Origin: Cupriavidus sp. IDO
GTDB lineage: Bacteria; Pseudomonadota; Gammaproteobacteria; Burkholderiales; Burkholderiaceae
NCBI RefSeq assembly: GCF_000812465.1
Contig: NZ_JWMA01000034.1
Location: 81,124-145,123 of the forward strand
Direction: 5' to 3'
Length of the DNA: 64,000 nucleotides
A program made the position numbers and the translations under genes. The notes below the pieces were generated by a model. The model ran no database searches. It had not been told where the DNA came from and saw only the letters and a list, made by a program, of their open reading frames with translations. Of the stretch, positions 28,064-38,556 are shown in pieces. Numbering within the stretch: the stretch's first letter is position 1; each line of letters starts with the position of its first letter.

Positions 28064-28534
28064 ATGTTCAACGTTGTTCTGGTCGAACCGGAGATTCCGC
28101 CCAACACGGGCAATGTGATCCGCCTGTGCGCCAATACCGGCGCGCAGCTGCATCTGGTCAGGCCACTGGGATTTCCGCTGGAGGACGCGCGCATGCGCCG
28201 CGCCGGGCTGGATTACCACGAGTTCGCCACCATGCGCGTGCATGACAGCTGGGACGCCATGATGGCCAGCGAGCAGCCCGATCCGTCGCGGATGTTCGCG
28301 CTGACCACGCACGGCTCGACGCCCTTCGGGCAGGTCAGCTTCGCGCCTGGCGACTGGTTTGTATTTGGCTCAGAGACACGCGGCCTGGCACCCGAGCGGC
28401 GCGAGTGGTTTCCCGCTGCGCAGCGCATCCGCCTGCCGATGCGGCCGAACAACCGCAGCCTGAATCTTTCAAATACCGTCGCCGTGGTGGTGTTCGAGGC
28501 CTGGCGCCAGAACGGCTTTGCAGGCGGCAGCTAA
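28064..28534 (+). CDS. trmL: tRNA (cytidine(34)-2'-O)-methyltransferase
   Basis: 156-residue SPOUT methyltransferase that modifies the wobble base of tRNA-Leu. Knotted-fold motifs are PPNTGNVIRLCANTGA, FGSETRGLAP and IRLPMRPNNRSLNLSNTVAV. ATG 28064 begins at the first strand (MFNVVLVEPEIP). It lies 96 bp after comF on the same strand. Confidence 0.95.
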   Translation: MFNVVLVEPEIPPNTGNVIRLCANTGAQLHLVRPLGFPLEDARMRRAGLDYHEFATMRVHDSWDAMMASEQPDPSRMFALTTHGSTPFGQVSFAPGDWFVFGSETRGLAPERREWFPAAQRIRLPMRPNNRSLNLSNTVAVVVFEAWRQNGFAGGS

Positions 28535-28542
28535 GACAGTTC

Positions 28543-29520
28543 TTATTCCGGCTGGACGCCGGCCGCTCGGATCACCTTGTCCCAGCGCGCCTTCTCGCTC
28601 GCCATGGTCTGGCGCAGCGAAGCGGGGGCCGTGCCGGCCGGCACGAAATACTGCGCACGCATTTTCTCGCGCACGTCCGTGCTGCCGATGATCGCCACCA
28701 GTTCATGGTAGAGCCGGTCGATGATCGCCTGCGGCGTGCCCGCGGGAGCCAGCACCGCCTGCCAGGAAATCGCCTCGAATCCCGGATAGCCCGATTCGGC
28801 CACCGTCGGCACCGACGGCAGGACCGCGGTGCGCCCTGTGCTCGTCACCGCAAGAATGCGCAGCTTGCCGGCATTGACCTGCGGCATGGCGATCGCCGGG
28901 ACCATGAAGCCGGCCTGGATCTGTCCGCCCACCATCGCCGTCGTGATCTGCGAAAAGCCGGGATACGGCACATGCTGCAGGTCGATGCCGGCCATCGCCT
29001 TGAGCTGCTCCATCGCCAGGTGCGCGGCGCTGCCGTTGCCGACCGAGCCATAGTTGAGCTGCCCTGGCTTCGACTTCGCCAGCGCAACGAACTCGCGCAG
29101 GTTATGCACCGGCAGCCGCGCGTCGACCACCAGCACATTGGGCGAGGTCGCCACCAGCGTCACCGGCGCCAACTGGCGGAACGGATCGTAGTTCAGGTTG
29201 CGCGACAGCGTGGGCGCCGTCACCAGCGGCCCGTTGATCGTGAACAGCAGCGTGTAGCCGTCGGGCGCGGCCTTCGCGACCATGCCAGTGCCGATATTGC
29301 CGCCGGCACCCGGCCGGTTCTCCACCACCACCGGCTGCCCGAGCACGGCCGCCAGCTTTTCCGTGAGGATGCGCGCGATCAGGTCGGGCGACGAACCCGC
29401 CGGAAACGGCACGACCATGCGCAGCGGCCTGGACGGCCACGGCTGGGCGAAGACATTGGCGGATGCGCCTGCGGCGCAGGCGGCGGCGAGCGCGATCAGC
29501 GCTTGGCGGCGGGAAGGCAT
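28543..29520 (-). CDS. Bug-family (tripartite tricarboxylate transporter) substrate-binding protein
   Basis: 325-residue periplasmic binding protein. Signal peptide with MPSRRQ at the start, possibly Tat, and cleavage after NVFAQ. Bug family signatures are PSRPLRMVVPFPAGSSPD, NRPGAGGNIG and GYTLL. Such proteins are greatly expanded in Cupriavidus and mostly orphan; no TctA/TctB genes are adjacent. Ligand unknown, probably a carboxylate. Confidence 0.9.
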   Translation of the reverse strand: MPSRRQALIALAAACAAGASANVFAQPWPSRPLRMVVPFPAGSSPDLIARILTEKLAAVLGQPVVVENRPGAGGNIGTGMVAKAAPDGYTLLFTINGPLVTAPTLSRNLNYDPFRQLAPVTLVATSPNVLVVDARLPVHNLREFVALAKSKPGQLNYGSVGNGSAAHLAMEQLKAMAGIDLQHVPYPGFSQITTAMVGGQIQAGFMVPAIAMPQVNAGKLRILAVTSTGRTAVLPSVPTVAESGYPGFEAISWQAVLAPAGTPQAIIDRLYHELVAIIGSTDVREKMRAQYFVPAGTAPASLRQTMASEKARWDKVIRAAGVQPE

Positions 29521-29553
29521 GTGGCGGTGGAGAACGGCTGAAGGGTTGGCGGG

Positions 29554-30570
29554 CTATTCGTCGCGCGCATCGCGCTGGAGCAGTTGCGCTACGGCATCGG
29601 CAGCGCTCAACCCATCGAACAGGACGGCACACACGGCCCGCGCAATCGGCATCTCGACATTGTGCGCCGCGGCCAGAGCTGCCACCGCCTGCGCGCAGCG
29701 CACGCCTTCGGCCACGTGTCCGAGCCCGGCCAGGACCTGCTCCAGGCTCTGCCCGGCAGCCAGCTGCTGGCCGACCTTGCGATTGCGCGAGAGATCGCCG
29801 GTCGCGGTCAGGATCAGGTCGCCGACACCGGCCAGGCCCATGAACGTCTCGACCCGGCCGCCAAGCGCGAGCCCGAGCCGCGTCATCTCCGCCAGTCCGC
29901 GCGTGACCAGCGCCGCACGGGCGTTCAGCCCCAGCCCGAGGCCATCGCTGGCGCCAGTGGCGATCGCCAGCACGTTCTTGACCGCGCCGCCGACCTCAAC
30001 CCCGGTCAGGTCATCGCTGCCGTAGACGCGCATGGCGTGGTGATGGAAGGCGGCCTGCGCACGGTCCGCCAGCGCCGGCACGCTGGCGGCCACCGTCAGC
30101 GCGCACGGCAAGCCCTGCGCCACCTCGCGGGCAAAGCTCGGGCCGGTCAGCACGCCGTAGTCAAAGCCATCGTGCCGGCCGGCGGCATCCAGCTCTTCGC
30201 GCACCATCTGGTGCGGCAGCGCATGCGTGCCGGCTTCGAAACCCTTGCACAGCCATAGCATCGATACCGGCTTGTCACTGCGCGTGGCGAGGCGGCGTGT
30301 CATTTCGCGCAGCCCCGATACCGGCGTCGCCACGATCACCAGGCCGTCGGGATCATCCGCGGCGTGGCTGACGGCGCGCTCGAAATCGGCCTCAACGGCC
30401 AGCCGTTCCGACAATTTCACCCCGGCCAGGTAGGCCTGATTGACGTGCGTCGCGCCAATTTCCGCAAGCTGCGCGGGGTCGCGGCCCCACAGCACCACGT
30501 CATTGGTGGCAGCAGCGTGGCTGGCGAGAGCAGTGCCCCAGGCACCGGCACCGAGGAAAGTAAGTTTCAT
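29554..30570 (-). CDS. gpsA: Glycerol-3-phosphate dehydrogenase [NAD(P)+]
   Basis: Reduces dihydroxyacetone phosphate to sn-glycerol 3-phosphate for phospholipids. The 338-residue protein has the N-terminal nucleotide motif [39 protein letters not shown] and [12 protein letters not shown], all conserved GpsA blocks. It lies about 100 bp downstream of secB with a terminator between; the secB-gpsA order is common in proteobacteria. Confidence 0.96.
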   Translation of the reverse strand: MKLTFLGAGAWGTALASHAAATNDVVLWGRDPAQLAEIGATHVNQAYLAGVKLSERLAVEADFERAVSHAADDPDGLVIVATPVSGLREMTRRLATRSDKPVSMLWLCKGFEAGTHALPHQMVREELDAAGRHDGFDYGVLTGPSFAREVAQGLPCALTVAASVPALADRAQAAFHHHAMRVYGSDDLTGVEVGGAVKNVLAIATGASDGLGLGLNARAALVTRGLAEMTRLGLALGGRVETFMGLAGVGDLILTATGDLSRNRKVGQQLAAGQSLEQVLAGLGHVAEGVRCAQAVAALAAAHNVEMPIARAVCAVLFDGLSAADAVAQLLQRDARDE

Positions 30571-30626
30571 GGCAGCTCGAACGGAGGGTCGGCGCAGTCG
30601 ATGGTAGTCCGGGTCTCAGAAAAGGC

Positions 30627-30650
30627 AAAACGGGGCCGCAGCCCCGTTTT
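30627..30650 (-). terminator. Intrinsic terminator between secB and gpsA
   Basis: AAAACGGGGC-CGCA-GCCCCGTTTT, 20 bp after the secB stop. It suggests gpsA is partly uncoupled from secB. Confidence 0.8.
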
Positions 30651-30670
30651 GACGTGCCGGACGCCTGGAA

Positions 30671-31189
30671 TCAGTGGCGGGCCTGGCTGCCGTCGGGCAT
30701 CACGATGCCGCTGTTGCCGCCTTCGGCTGCCTGGGCTTCTTCCATGGCGGCCTGCAAGCGCTGCTCGTACAGGGCCTGGAAGTTGATTTCCGACAGGTGG
30801 ATGGCCTGGAAGCCGGCACGGGTGATCACGTCGGCGATGTTGCCGCGCAGGTACGGGTAGAGGATGGTCGGGCAGGCGATGCCCAGCAGCGGATCAAGCT
30901 GCTCGACCGGCACGTTGCGGATATCGAAGATACCGGCCTGGTGGGCTTCCACCAGGAACGCAACCTTGTCCTGGACCTTGGTTGTCACGGTGCCCGTCAC
31001 CACCACTTCGAAGATGCCTTCCTGCAGCTGCGATGCGGCCACGTTGACCTGCACTTCCACCGACGGCGCTTCCGATTCGAGGAAGATGCCCGGCGAGTTG
31101 GGCTGCTCGAGCGACATGTCCTTGAGGTACACGCGCTGGATGTTGAAGAAGGGTTGATCTTCCTGCTGGGTGTTTTGCTGGTCGCTCAT
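30671..31189 (-). CDS. secB: Protein-export chaperone SecB
   Basis: 172-residue cytosolic chaperone that keeps preproteins unfolded and hands them to SecA. Recognised by [19 protein letters not shown] at about 15-33 and the [17 protein letters not shown] segment near the C-terminus. grxC ends 141 bp upstream on the same strand, giving the usual grxC-secB-gpsA order. Confidence 0.97.
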   Translation of the reverse strand: MSDQQNTQQEDQPFFNIQRVYLKDMSLEQPNSPGIFLESEAPSVEVQVNVAASQLQEGIFEVVVTGTVTTKVQDKVAFLVEAHQAGIFDIRNVPVEQLDPLLGIACPTILYPYLRGNIADVITRAGFQAIHLSEINFQALYEQRLQAAMEEAQAAEGGNSGIVMPDGSQARH

Positions 31190-31330
31190 GAAAGGCTTCC
31201 GGAATGATGGGCGTTGGGCGCGGTGGTGCGGTCAGCGGCAGCCGTTGACGGCGCGGGTCGGCGCCCGGTTGGAAAACGCATATGGTACATGACGCGGGTG
31301 CCTATTACACCCGCGCCGGGGGCAGCTCCG

Positions 31331-31588
31331 TCAGGCAGCCAGCAGCGGCACCAGGCCGCCCTGGCGGTCCAGCGCCGAGAGATCGTCGAAACCGCCCACG
31401 TGGGTATCGTCGATGTAGATCTGCGGCACGGTGCGGCGGCCGGTGCGCGACATCATTTCCTCGCGCTTGCCGGGTTCGCGGTCGATCAGGATCTTCTCGA
31501 TCGCCTCGACGCCCTTGGCCTTGAGCAGGCGCTCGGCCATCTGGCAATACGGACACACCACCGTGCTGTACATGACGACGCGGGCCAT
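31331..31588 (-). CDS. grxC: Glutaredoxin 3
   Basis: 85-residue thiol-disulfide oxidoreductase using glutathione. Active site CPYC at residues 12-15, cis-Pro loop TVPQIYIDD and GGFDDL glutathione-site motif. ATG 31588 has AAGGAGAA upstream; the longer frame to 31642 is not needed. First of the grxC-secB-gpsA series. Confidence 0.95.
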   Translation of the reverse strand: MARVVMYSTVVCPYCQMAERLLKAKGVEAIEKILIDREPGKREEMMSRTGRRTVPQIYIDDTHVGGFDDLSALDRQGGLVPLLAA

Positions 31589-31674
31589 GCGGTTCTCCTT
31601 GATACTGGCGGCGCGAACCCGGGCGTTTCCGGGGCCACGCATTGTGACGGATACGACCTGCCGGCCGCGGCTTG

Positions 31675-32088
31675 TTACTTGACGACCGGCAATCCGGCCT
31701 GCTGCCAGGCGGCAAGGCCGCCTTCGAGCGAATAGATCTCACTGTACCCGGCTTCCTTCAGCGCTGCCTGGGCCTTGCCCGAGCGCTGGCCAGTCTGGCA
31801 CACGACAATGATGGGGACAGACTTGTCCTTTGCAAGCCCGTTGGCGCGGGCGGGCAGGTCAGCAAGGGGCGCGCTCTTGGCCTGCGGCAGGTGGCCCTTG
31901 GCAAACTCGGCGGCCTCGCGAATGTCCACCACAACCGCGCTACGCTTGTTGATCAACTGCGTGGCGGTGGCCGTATTGACGGATTTTCCGCCAGTGCTGC
32001 GCGCAATGGTCGGCCAGGCGAGCAGGCCACCCGAGACCACGGCGAGGGCGATCAGGGCGAGGTTGTTATAGTCGGCGAAGAAATTCAC
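31675..32088 (-). CDS. Membrane-anchored rhodanese-like protein
   Basis: 137 residues: an N-terminal membrane helix (LALIALAVVSGGLLAWP) and one rhodanese domain with active-site loop CQTGQRS near residue 96 and a typical LEGGLAAW end. Probably a sulfur-transfer or thiol protein facing the periplasm or cytoplasm. GTG 32088 is chosen because upstream frame residues look random and there is no ATG. Upstream of grxC, as in many Burkholderiales. Confidence 0.88.
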   Translation of the reverse strand: MNFFADYNNLALIALAVVSGGLLAWPTIARSTGGKSVNTATATQLINKRSAVVVDIREAAEFAKGHLPQAKSAPLADLPARANGLAKDKSVPIIVVCQTGQRSGKAQAALKEAGYSEIYSLEGGLAAWQQAGLPVVK

Positions 32089-32118
32089 GTTGGCATTCCG
32101 GTAGGTTGGGTCGGCGGC

Positions 32119-32124
32119 ATTATA
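32119..32124 (-). promoter_or_regulatory. Candidate -10 element for the rhodanese gene
   Basis: TATAAT on the minus strand 31 bp before the GTG start, in the divergent gap with gpmA. No good -35 was seen. Confidence 0.35.
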
Positions 32125-32272
32125 AAATACGCGGTTTGGCGTCCGGTGGCTGGTTTCATATCGGCAGCCGCGATTGTGGCCTGGCTGGCACACGGCAGGG
32201 CAAAAGCGGGCAACAAGCCGCAAAGCGACGGCCCGGACGCACGCAGGTCATTTACTCTCTGGAAGCAGCAGC

Positions 32273-33019
32273 ATGTACAAGCTTGTCCTCATCCGCCACG
32301 GCGAATCCACGTGGAACCTCGAAAACCGCTTCACCGGCTGGGTCGACGTGGACCTGACCGAGACCGGCGCAGTGCAGGCCCGCCAGGCCGGCAAGCTGCT
32401 CAACGAAGCGGGCCTTTCCTTCGACGTGGCCTACACCTCGGTCCTGAAGCGCGCCATCCGTACCCTGTGGCACGTGCAGGACGAAATGGACCTGATGTGG
32501 ATTCCGGTGAAGAACGAGTGGCGCCTGAACGAGCGCCACTACGGTGCGCTGGCGGGCCTGAACAAGGCCGAGACCGCCGCAAAGTTCGGCGACGAGCAGG
32601 TGCTGGTGTGGCGCCGCAGCTACGACACCCCGCCGCCCGCGCTGGAGCCGACCGATCCGCGCGCTTCATTCAGCGATCCGCGTTATGCAAACGTCCCGCG
32701 CGAACAGATCCCACTGACCGAGTGCTTGAAGGACACGGTAGCCCGCGTGCTGCCCCTATGGAACGATTCCATCGCTCCCGACATCAAATCCGGCAAGCGT
32801 GTGGTCGTCGCCGCGCACGGCAACAGTATCCGCGCGCTGGTGAAGTACCTGGATCAGATCTCGGATGACGATATCGTCGGCCTCAACATTCCCAACGGCA
32901 CCCCGCTCGTCTACGAGCTGGATGCCGACCTGCGCCCGCTGCGTCACTACTACCTGGGTGACCAGGAAGCCATCGCCGCCTCGCTCGCGGCCGTGGCAAG
33001 CCAGGGCAAGGCACGCTAA
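32273..33019 (+). CDS. gpmA: 2,3-bisphosphoglycerate-dependent phosphoglycerate mutase
   Basis: Interconverts 3- and 2-phosphoglycerate in glycolysis/gluconeogenesis. The 248-residue protein has the phosphohistidine motif [10 protein letters not shown] (His 9), the [12 protein letters not shown] block, and the second His in [17 protein letters not shown] 32273 gives the canonical [10 protein letters not shown] start. Divergent from the rhodanese gene and followed by ctpA. Confidence 0.97.
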   Translation: MYKLVLIRHGESTWNLENRFTGWVDVDLTETGAVQARQAGKLLNEAGLSFDVAYTSVLKRAIRTLWHVQDEMDLMWIPVKNEWRLNERHYGALAGLNKAETAAKFGDEQVLVWRRSYDTPPPALEPTDPRASFSDPRYANVPREQIPLTECLKDTVARVLPLWNDSIAPDIKSGKRVVVAAHGNSIRALVKYLDQISDDDIVGLNIPNGTPLVYELDADLRPLRHYYLGDQEAIAASLAAVASQGKAR

Positions 33020-33193
33020 GCGAAGCCCGGGCGGCCGCGGCACCGTTGTTCAGTGCGGCCGCCCACCCTGAACCAGGACGTGACAGGCCTTTTTGTTCAC
33101 ACCCACTTATACTGTCGGACAAACCGCCAGGCGCCCGACGCCAGGCGGCTGCAGCCGGCATAATCCCCATACGTACACGTTCAGGCAGCCCTC

Positions 33194-34804
33194 ATGCGTA
33201 AGACGCTCAAGAACATCAGCCTAGTCTCGGTCGGACTTGTTGCCGGCGTGCTTGCCACGTTGCAGATTTCGGCGACGGCACAGAATTCCTCCGGCCCCTT
33301 GCCGCTCGACCAGTTGCGGCTGATGGCCGACATCTTCGGGCAGATCAAGCGGGAATACGTGGAGCCGGTCGATGACAAGAAGCTGCTGACCGAAGCCATC
33401 AAGGGCATGGTCGCCAGCCTCGACCCGCACTCGGCCTACCTGGACGAGAAGGATTTCAAGGAACTGCAGGAAGGCACCCGCGGCCGCTTTGCCGGCCTGG
33501 GCATCGAGATCTCGCAGGAAGAGGGCCTGGTCAAGGTCATCAATCCGATCGAAGATACGCCCGCCTTCCGCGCCGGCATCCAGCCGGGCGACCTGATCAC
33601 CCGCATCGACGACAAGCCCGTGCGCGGCCTGCCGCTTGAGCAGGCGGTCAAGCGCATGCGCGGCGAGCCCGGCACCAAAGTCACGCTGACCATCTACCGC
33701 AAGAGCGAGGAAAGGACCTTCCCGGTCTCGATCACGCGCGCCGAGATCCGCGTGCAGTCGGTCAAGACCAAGATGCTGGACAACCACATCGCGTGGGTGC
33801 GCCTGACCAGCTTCCAGGAGCGCACCGTTGCCGACCTGGGCCGCAGGCTGACCGAGATGGCCCAGAAGGACCCGAACCTGAAGGGCGTGATCCTGGACCT
33901 GCGCAACAACGGCGGCGGCGTGCTGCAAGGCGCGGTCGGCGTGGCCGCGGCGTTCCTGCCGGAAGACTCGACGGTGGTCTCCACCAACGGCCAGGTGCCG
34001 GATGCCAAGCGGGTCTACAAGGCGACGTTCAACAACTACCGCCTGTCGTCGCTGGAAGACGATCCGCTCAAGGACCTGCCGGCGGTCTACAAGAAGATCC
34101 CGCTGGTGGTGCTGACCAACGCCTACTCGGCCTCGGCTTCCGAGATCGTCGCAGGCGCGCTGCAGGATCACCATCGCGGCCTGATCATGGGCAAGACCAC
34201 GTTCGGCAAGGGCTCGGTGCAGACGGTGCGCCCGCTTACCAACGACACCGGCATCAAGCTGACCATCGCGTACTACTACACGCCGACCGGCAAGTCGATC
34301 CAGGCCAAGGGCATCCGCCCGGACATCCCGGTCGACCAGAACCCCGAAGGCGATCCGGACGATGCGCTGATCACGCGTGAGATCGACACCGAGCGCCACC
34401 TGCACAACAAGCAGGAATCGGAAGAGCCCGAGATGAACGAGCGCGAGCAGCGCCGCGTCGAGGAACTGCGCCGCCTGGAAGAAGATAACGCCAAGAAGAC
34501 GCCGGAAGAGCGCGAGAAGGAACGCCGCAAGAAGCCAATCGAGTTCGGCTCGGCGGAGGACTTCATGCTGCAGCAGGCCGTCGCACAGCTTAACGGCCAG
34601 CCGGTCAAGCGCTCCAAGTCGAAGCTCGAGACCAACCCGCCGGCCGACAAGGCTGACAAGCCTGCCAAGGCCGCGCCGAAGAGCAGCACCAAGGGCGCAA
34701 GCGCTCCGGCCGCCAAGCCGGCCGCGCCGGCACCGGGCAAGCAGCCTCCGGCGAGCGCACCGATCGGCGAGCCGCTCGGCACGCCGACCGGCAAGGCGCC
34801 CTGA
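33194..34804 (+). CDS. ctpA: S41-family carboxyl-terminal processing protease
   Basis: 536 residues. Signal anchor (about 7-28), helical region, PDZ domain (about 95-170, GRFAGLGIEIS start) and tail-specific protease core. Catalytic Ser in NAYSASASEIVAGAL and Lys in GKTTFGKGSVQT. A charged linker and a long Ala/Pro/Lys tail of about 70 residues end the protein. Periplasmic processing or quality control. Closed by a terminator. Confidence 0.94.
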   Translation: MRKTLKNISLVSVGLVAGVLATLQISATAQNSSGPLPLDQLRLMADIFGQIKREYVEPVDDKKLLTEAIKGMVASLDPHSAYLDEKDFKELQEGTRGRFAGLGIEISQEEGLVKVINPIEDTPAFRAGIQPGDLITRIDDKPVRGLPLEQAVKRMRGEPGTKVTLTIYRKSEERTFPVSITRAEIRVQSVKTKMLDNHIAWVRLTSFQERTVADLGRRLTEMAQKDPNLKGVILDLRNNGGGVLQGAVGVAAAFLPEDSTVVSTNGQVPDAKRVYKATFNNYRLSSLEDDPLKDLPAVYKKIPLVVLTNAYSASASEIVAGALQDHHRGLIMGKTTFGKGSVQTVRPLTNDTGIKLTIAYYYTPTGKSIQAKGIRPDIPVDQNPEGDPDDALITREIDTERHLHNKQESEEPEMNEREQRRVEELRRLEEDNAKKTPEEREKERRKKPIEFGSAEDFMLQQAVAQLNGQPVKRSKSKLETNPPADKADKPAKAAPKSSTKGASAPAAKPAAPAPGKQPPASAPIGEPLGTPTGKAP

Positions 34805-34817
34805 GCGCCAAGCCACG

Positions 34818-34844
34818 CAAAAAGCGGCCCTGCGGGGCCGCTTT
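34818..34844 (+). terminator. Intrinsic terminator of ctpA
   Basis: AAAAGCGGCCC-TGCG-GGGCCGCTTTT, 15 bp after the ctpA stop. Confidence 0.85.
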
Positions 34845-34898
34845 TGCATTCCGTGCCATCATTCGACATCGCTAGTGTCCAGTTCCGCGTACCAAGCC

Positions 34899-35651
34899 AT
34901 GAACGACGATCAATTGCTGCGCTATTCGCGCCACATCCTGCTGGACGAACTCGGCATCGAGGGCCAGCAACGCCTGCTCTCGGGCCACGCGCTGGTCATC
35001 GGCGCCGGCGGCCTGGGCGCCGCCGCGCTGCCCTACCTGGCGTCGGCCGGCGTGGGCCGCATCACCGTGGTCGACAACGACCAGGTCGACCTGACCAACC
35101 TGCAGCGCCAGATCATCCACACCACCGCCAATGTCGGGCGGCTCAAGGTGGAGTCCGCGCGCGAAGGCATGCTGCGGATCAATCCGGGCGTGGAAATCGA
35201 AATCATCGCTGCCCGGGTCGGCGACACCGAACTCGACAAGCTGGTGGCACAGGCCGACGTCGTGCTGGATTGCTGCGACAACTTCGCCACCCGCCAGGCC
35301 GTCAACCGGGCCTGCGTGCGCCATCGTGTGCCGCTGGTCTCGGGCGCCGCGCTGCGCTTCGACGGCCAGATCAGCGTGTATGACCGACGTCAGCCGGACG
35401 CGCCCTGCTACGCCTGCCTGTTCCCGCCCTCGGAGCCGGCGCCGGAAGTCGCCTGCGCCACCATGGGCGTGTTCGCGCCGCTGGTCGGCATGGTCGGCAC
35501 GGTGCAGGCTGCAGAAGCGCTCAAGCTGCTGACGGGCGTGGGCGAAACCCTGGCAGGCCGCCTGCTGATGGTGAATGCGATGACGATGGAATGGACTACG
35601 ATGCGGCTGGCGCGCACGCCGGATTGTCCGGTCTGCGGCGCAGAACACTAG
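34899..35651 (+). CDS. moeB: MoeB/ThiF-family adenylyltransferase
   Basis: Activates the C-terminus of a small sulfur carrier (MoaD or ThiS) with ATP. The 250-residue protein has the nucleotide loop [19 protein letters not shown], the Arg finger in NLQRQIIHT, and two zinc Cys pairs (CYAC and CPVC). No rhodanese domain, so MoeB/ThiF size. ATG 34899 begins [13 protein letters not shown], the usual start; an in-frame GTG lies 24 nt upstream. The stop overlaps the opposing selU stop. Confidence 0.92.
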   Translation: MNDDQLLRYSRHILLDELGIEGQQRLLSGHALVIGAGGLGAAALPYLASAGVGRITVVDNDQVDLTNLQRQIIHTTANVGRLKVESAREGMLRINPGVEIEIIAARVGDTELDKLVAQADVVLDCCDNFATRQAVNRACVRHRVPLVSGAALRFDGQISVYDRRQPDAPCYACLFPPSEPAPEVACATMGVFAPLVGMVGTVQAAEALKLLTGVGETLAGRLLMVNAMTMEWTTMRLARTPDCPVCGAEH

Positions 35652-36748
35652 CGCCCCGCATGCTCCCGTAACCAGGCCGTCACCGCGGCACGGTCGCCGC
35701 GAAACACGATGCGCGAGGCGCGGCTTTCGCGCTGGAAGTCATACATCGGATCGTAGTAGTCGCGCAGCAGGACTTCGATCCAGCCGCGATGCAGGTCCGG
35801 CTCGCCATGCTCTGACTGGCGAGCCAGCGCCTGGTCCAGCAACTCCGACAGTTTTCCGTAGCGCGCCCCGCCCAGCCTCGGCGCGATGCTCGCCATGGCG
35901 TCGCGCAGGCGCGTGGCGTAGGCCTCGAACCCTGCCTCTGGCCCGTGTTCGGCGATGAACTCGGCGGCCAGCCCCAGCACGTAGTCGCGCAGGACCCGCT
36001 CCACCCGCTCCCCGAACGACGCTTCCAGCCATACCAGCGGGCTGGCCTGCATGCGTTGCGACAGCACTTGGGGCACGTCGCGGCTGCCGATGAAACGGCC
36101 CTCGTCCTCGACCACCAGCGCGCGGTAGCCGGCGTCGATATGGCGCAGGATATCGATCGCCAGCGCGTTCTCGAAATCGATCTGCGGCGGCTGCGCCAGC
36201 GCGCGCCGCCCGAACGCCGAGCCGCGATGGCGCGCATGGCCTTCGAGGTCGATGGCGGCTTCCACCCCGGCGATCACGTCGGTCTTGCCGCTGCCGGTCA
36301 GGCCGCCCAGCACCAGGAAGTCCTGCCCGCTGGCCGCACCCTGGATCGTGTCGACCAGGAAGCCGCGCATCGCCTTGTAGCCGCCGCTCACGCGCGGATA
36401 GTCGATGCCGGCTTCATCGCGCAGCCATTGCTGCACCAGCTGGGAACGCAGCCCGCCGCGAAAGCAGTAGAGATAGCCGTCCGGATGCGACTGCGCGAAG
36501 CGCGCCCAGTCTGCGATGCGCGAAGCCTTGTGCTCACCAGCGACCAGCTGGTGCCCCAGCTCGATAGCGGCCTGTTGGCCTTGTTCCGCATAGCGCAGAC
36601 CGACATGGTGCCGTTCCTCGTCGTCCATCAGCGGCAGGTTGACGGCCCCCGGAAAAGCGCCGCGCGCGAACTCGAGCGGCGCACGCACATCAAGCAGCGC
36701 CACGCCGCTCAGGAACAGCCGTCGGAAATCGCTGGTGTCTTCGCGCAT
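35648..36748 (-). CDS. selU: tRNA 2-selenouridine synthase
   Basis: Also called MnmH/YbbB; replaces sulfur by selenium in 2-thiouridine at tRNA wobble positions. The 366-residue protein has a rhodanese domain with active-site Cys in [11 protein letters not shown], then a P-loop domain [11 protein letters not shown]. Its ATG shares a base with the selD stop (TGATG), a tightly coupled pair. Selenophosphate from SelD is its selenium donor. Confidence 0.95.
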   Translation of the reverse strand: MREDTSDFRRLFLSGVALLDVRAPLEFARGAFPGAVNLPLMDDEERHHVGLRYAEQGQQAAIELGHQLVAGEHKASRIADWARFAQSHPDGYLYCFRGGLRSQLVQQWLRDEAGIDYPRVSGGYKAMRGFLVDTIQGAASGQDFLVLGGLTGSGKTDVIAGVEAAIDLEGHARHRGSAFGRRALAQPPQIDFENALAIDILRHIDAGYRALVVEDEGRFIGSRDVPQVLSQRMQASPLVWLEASFGERVERVLRDYVLGLAAEFIAEHGPEAGFEAYATRLRDAMASIAPRLGGARYGKLSELLDQALARQSEHGEPDLHRGWIEVLLRDYYDPMYDFQRESRASRIVFRGDRAAVTAWLREHAGR

Positions 36749-37791
36749 CAGGCAACCTCGACGGCGTACTCGCCGCGCACCGCCATTTCGCCAATCGGCT
36801 TCAGCGAAAGGCCCAGCCCTGCACAAGTCGCCAGGAACTCGGCTTCGCCTGCCGGCTCGACCGCGACCAGCAGGCCGCCGCTGGTCTGCGGATCACACAG
36901 CACCGCACGCCGCGCGGCGTCGAGCGCGCCGATGCGATGGCCGTAGCTGTCGAAGTTGCGCTGGGTGCCGCCCGGCACGCAGCCGGCCTCGATGTATGGC
37001 ATGACATCGGGCAGGACCGGCACCGCGGCATAGTCCAGCCGCGCCGTCAGGCGGCTGCCATCGGCCATTTCCACCAGGTGGCCGAGCAGGCCGAAGCCGG
37101 TCACGTCGGTCATCGCCCGCACCCCGGCCAGGCGTCCGAACGCGCTGCCGGGCCGGTTCAGCACGCACATCCAGTCGCGCGCGAGGTGCGCATTGTCTTC
37201 ACGCAGCAGGCCCTTCTTTTCCGCGGTGGTCAGCACGCCGATGCCCAGCGGCTTGGTCAGGTAGAGCCGGCAGCCCGCGGTAGCGGTGTCGTTTCGCTTC
37301 ATATTGGTCCGGTCGACGATACCGGTCACGGCCAGGCCGAAGATCGGCTCCGGCGCATCGATGGAGTGGCCGCCCGCCAGCGGAATGCCCGCTTCGTCGC
37401 AAGCCTTGCGCCCGCCAGCCACCACTTCGCGCGCGACTTCCGGCGGCAGCACGTTCACGGGCCAGCCGAGAATGGCGATGGCCATCAGCGGATCGCCGCC
37501 CATCGCGTAGATATCGCTGATGGCATTGGTGGCGGCAATGCGGCCGAAGTCGAACGGATCGTCGACGATAGGCATGAAGAAGTCGGTGGTCGACACCACG
37601 CCGCGTCCGCTGTCCGCGCCATCCAGCGCGTAGACCGCCGCGTCGTCGCGCGACGCATTGCCGACCCACAGGCGCGGATCGAGATTCTGCGCGCCGCTGC
37701 CGGCCAGGATCACGTCGAGCACCTTGGGGGAAATCTTGCAGCCGCAGCCGGCGCCATGGCTGTACTGCGTCAGGCGAATGGGGTTGGCCAT
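36748..37791 (-). CDS. selD: Selenide, water dikinase (selenophosphate synthase)
   Basis: Makes selenophosphate from selenide and ATP. The 347-residue protein has the active-site motif GAGCGCKI with Cys 16 (not selenocysteine) and Lys 19. Further conserved segments are [17 protein letters not shown] and TGFGLLGHL. First gene of selD-selU; no selA/selB gene or tRNA-Sec is seen in the window, so here it appears dedicated to tRNA selenation. Confidence 0.96.
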   Translation of the reverse strand: MANPIRLTQYSHGAGCGCKISPKVLDVILAGSGAQNLDPRLWVGNASRDDAAVYALDGADSGRGVVSTTDFFMPIVDDPFDFGRIAATNAISDIYAMGGDPLMAIAILGWPVNVLPPEVAREVVAGGRKACDEAGIPLAGGHSIDAPEPIFGLAVTGIVDRTNMKRNDTATAGCRLYLTKPLGIGVLTTAEKKGLLREDNAHLARDWMCVLNRPGSAFGRLAGVRAMTDVTGFGLLGHLVEMADGSRLTARLDYAAVPVLPDVMPYIEAGCVPGGTQRNFDSYGHRIGALDAARRAVLCDPQTSGGLLVAVEPAGEAEFLATCAGLGLSLKPIGEMAVRGEYAVEVA

Positions 37792-37947
37792 GATGACGAC
37801 TCCTGTCCGGCAATCTGGATGAAGAAAGGAATTGGAATGAGAAGGGTTATGGCTGGAGGATATGCGAAGCGGCGGCGCCTTGATGCGCCACGCGAAGATT
37901 CCGGCCGCCGGTGATTAGTCCACTGGCGACCGGTAAAGCCCGGTGGC

Positions 37948-38427
37948 TTATTGCTCGCCCGGCTCCATCTGCGATTGCAGATAGTTCTGCAGGCCGACCT
38001 TGTCGATCAGGTCCAGCTGCGTTTCCAGGTATTCGATATGTTCCTCGGTGTCGGTGAGGATATCGACCAGGATCTCGCGGCTGACGTAATCGCCGACCGA
38101 CTCGCAGTAGGCAATGCCTTCCTTGACGGTGGCGTGCGCGGTCTGCTCCAGCTTCAGGTCGCACTTGAGCATCTCGGGCGTGTCTTCGCCCAGCAGCAGC
38201 TTGTGCAGGTCCTGCAGGTTGGGCAGGCCGTCGAGCATCAGGATGCGTTCGATCAGCCGGTCGGCGTGCTTCATTTCGCCGATCGATTCCTTGTACTCCA
38301 CGTCGCCGAGCTTCTTCAGGCCCCAGTGGCGATACATGCGGGCGTGCAGGAAATACTGGTTGATCGCGGTCAGCTCGTTCTTGAGCTGGGCGTTCAGATG
38401 CTGGATGACCTTCTTGTCACCTTTCAT
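37948..38427 (-). CDS. bfr: Bacterioferritin
   Basis: 159-residue heme-containing iron-storage ferritin. Di-iron ligands: [15 protein letters not shown] (Glu 18 region), [15 protein letters not shown] (Glu 51, His 54), [14 protein letters not shown] (Glu 127, His 130). The heme Met is in the ERILMLDG segment. ATG 38427 with AGGAGCC upstream. Downstream of bfd, from which a terminator separates it. Confidence 0.96.
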   Translation of the reverse strand: MKGDKKVIQHLNAQLKNELTAINQYFLHARMYRHWGLKKLGDVEYKESIGEMKHADRLIERILMLDGLPNLQDLHKLLLGEDTPEMLKCDLKLEQTAHATVKEGIAYCESVGDYVSREILVDILTDTEEHIEYLETQLDLIDKVGLQNYLQSQMEPGEQ

Positions 38428-38449
38428 TGGCGGCTCCTGTTGCATCGGG

Positions 38450-38485
38450 CCCGCGCAAAAATACGAAACGGCGCCAGAGGCGCCG
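38450..38485 (-). terminator. Intrinsic terminator between bfd and bfr
   Basis: CGGCGCC-TCT-GGCGCCG stem (38469-38485) followed on the minus strand by a T-rich tail. It allows separate control of bfd and bfr. Confidence 0.7.
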
Positions 38486-38556
38486 TGTGCAGTCAGACAA
38501 TAATGCGAATGCGCAAAAACGCGCCGGGAGCTGAATCGATCAGTTCATGGGCGCGT

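Noticed and set aside
34875..34898. GTG start for moeB eight codons upstream
   Set aside because: [13 protein letters not shown] is the usual family start, and the extra residues come from repeat-like DNA.
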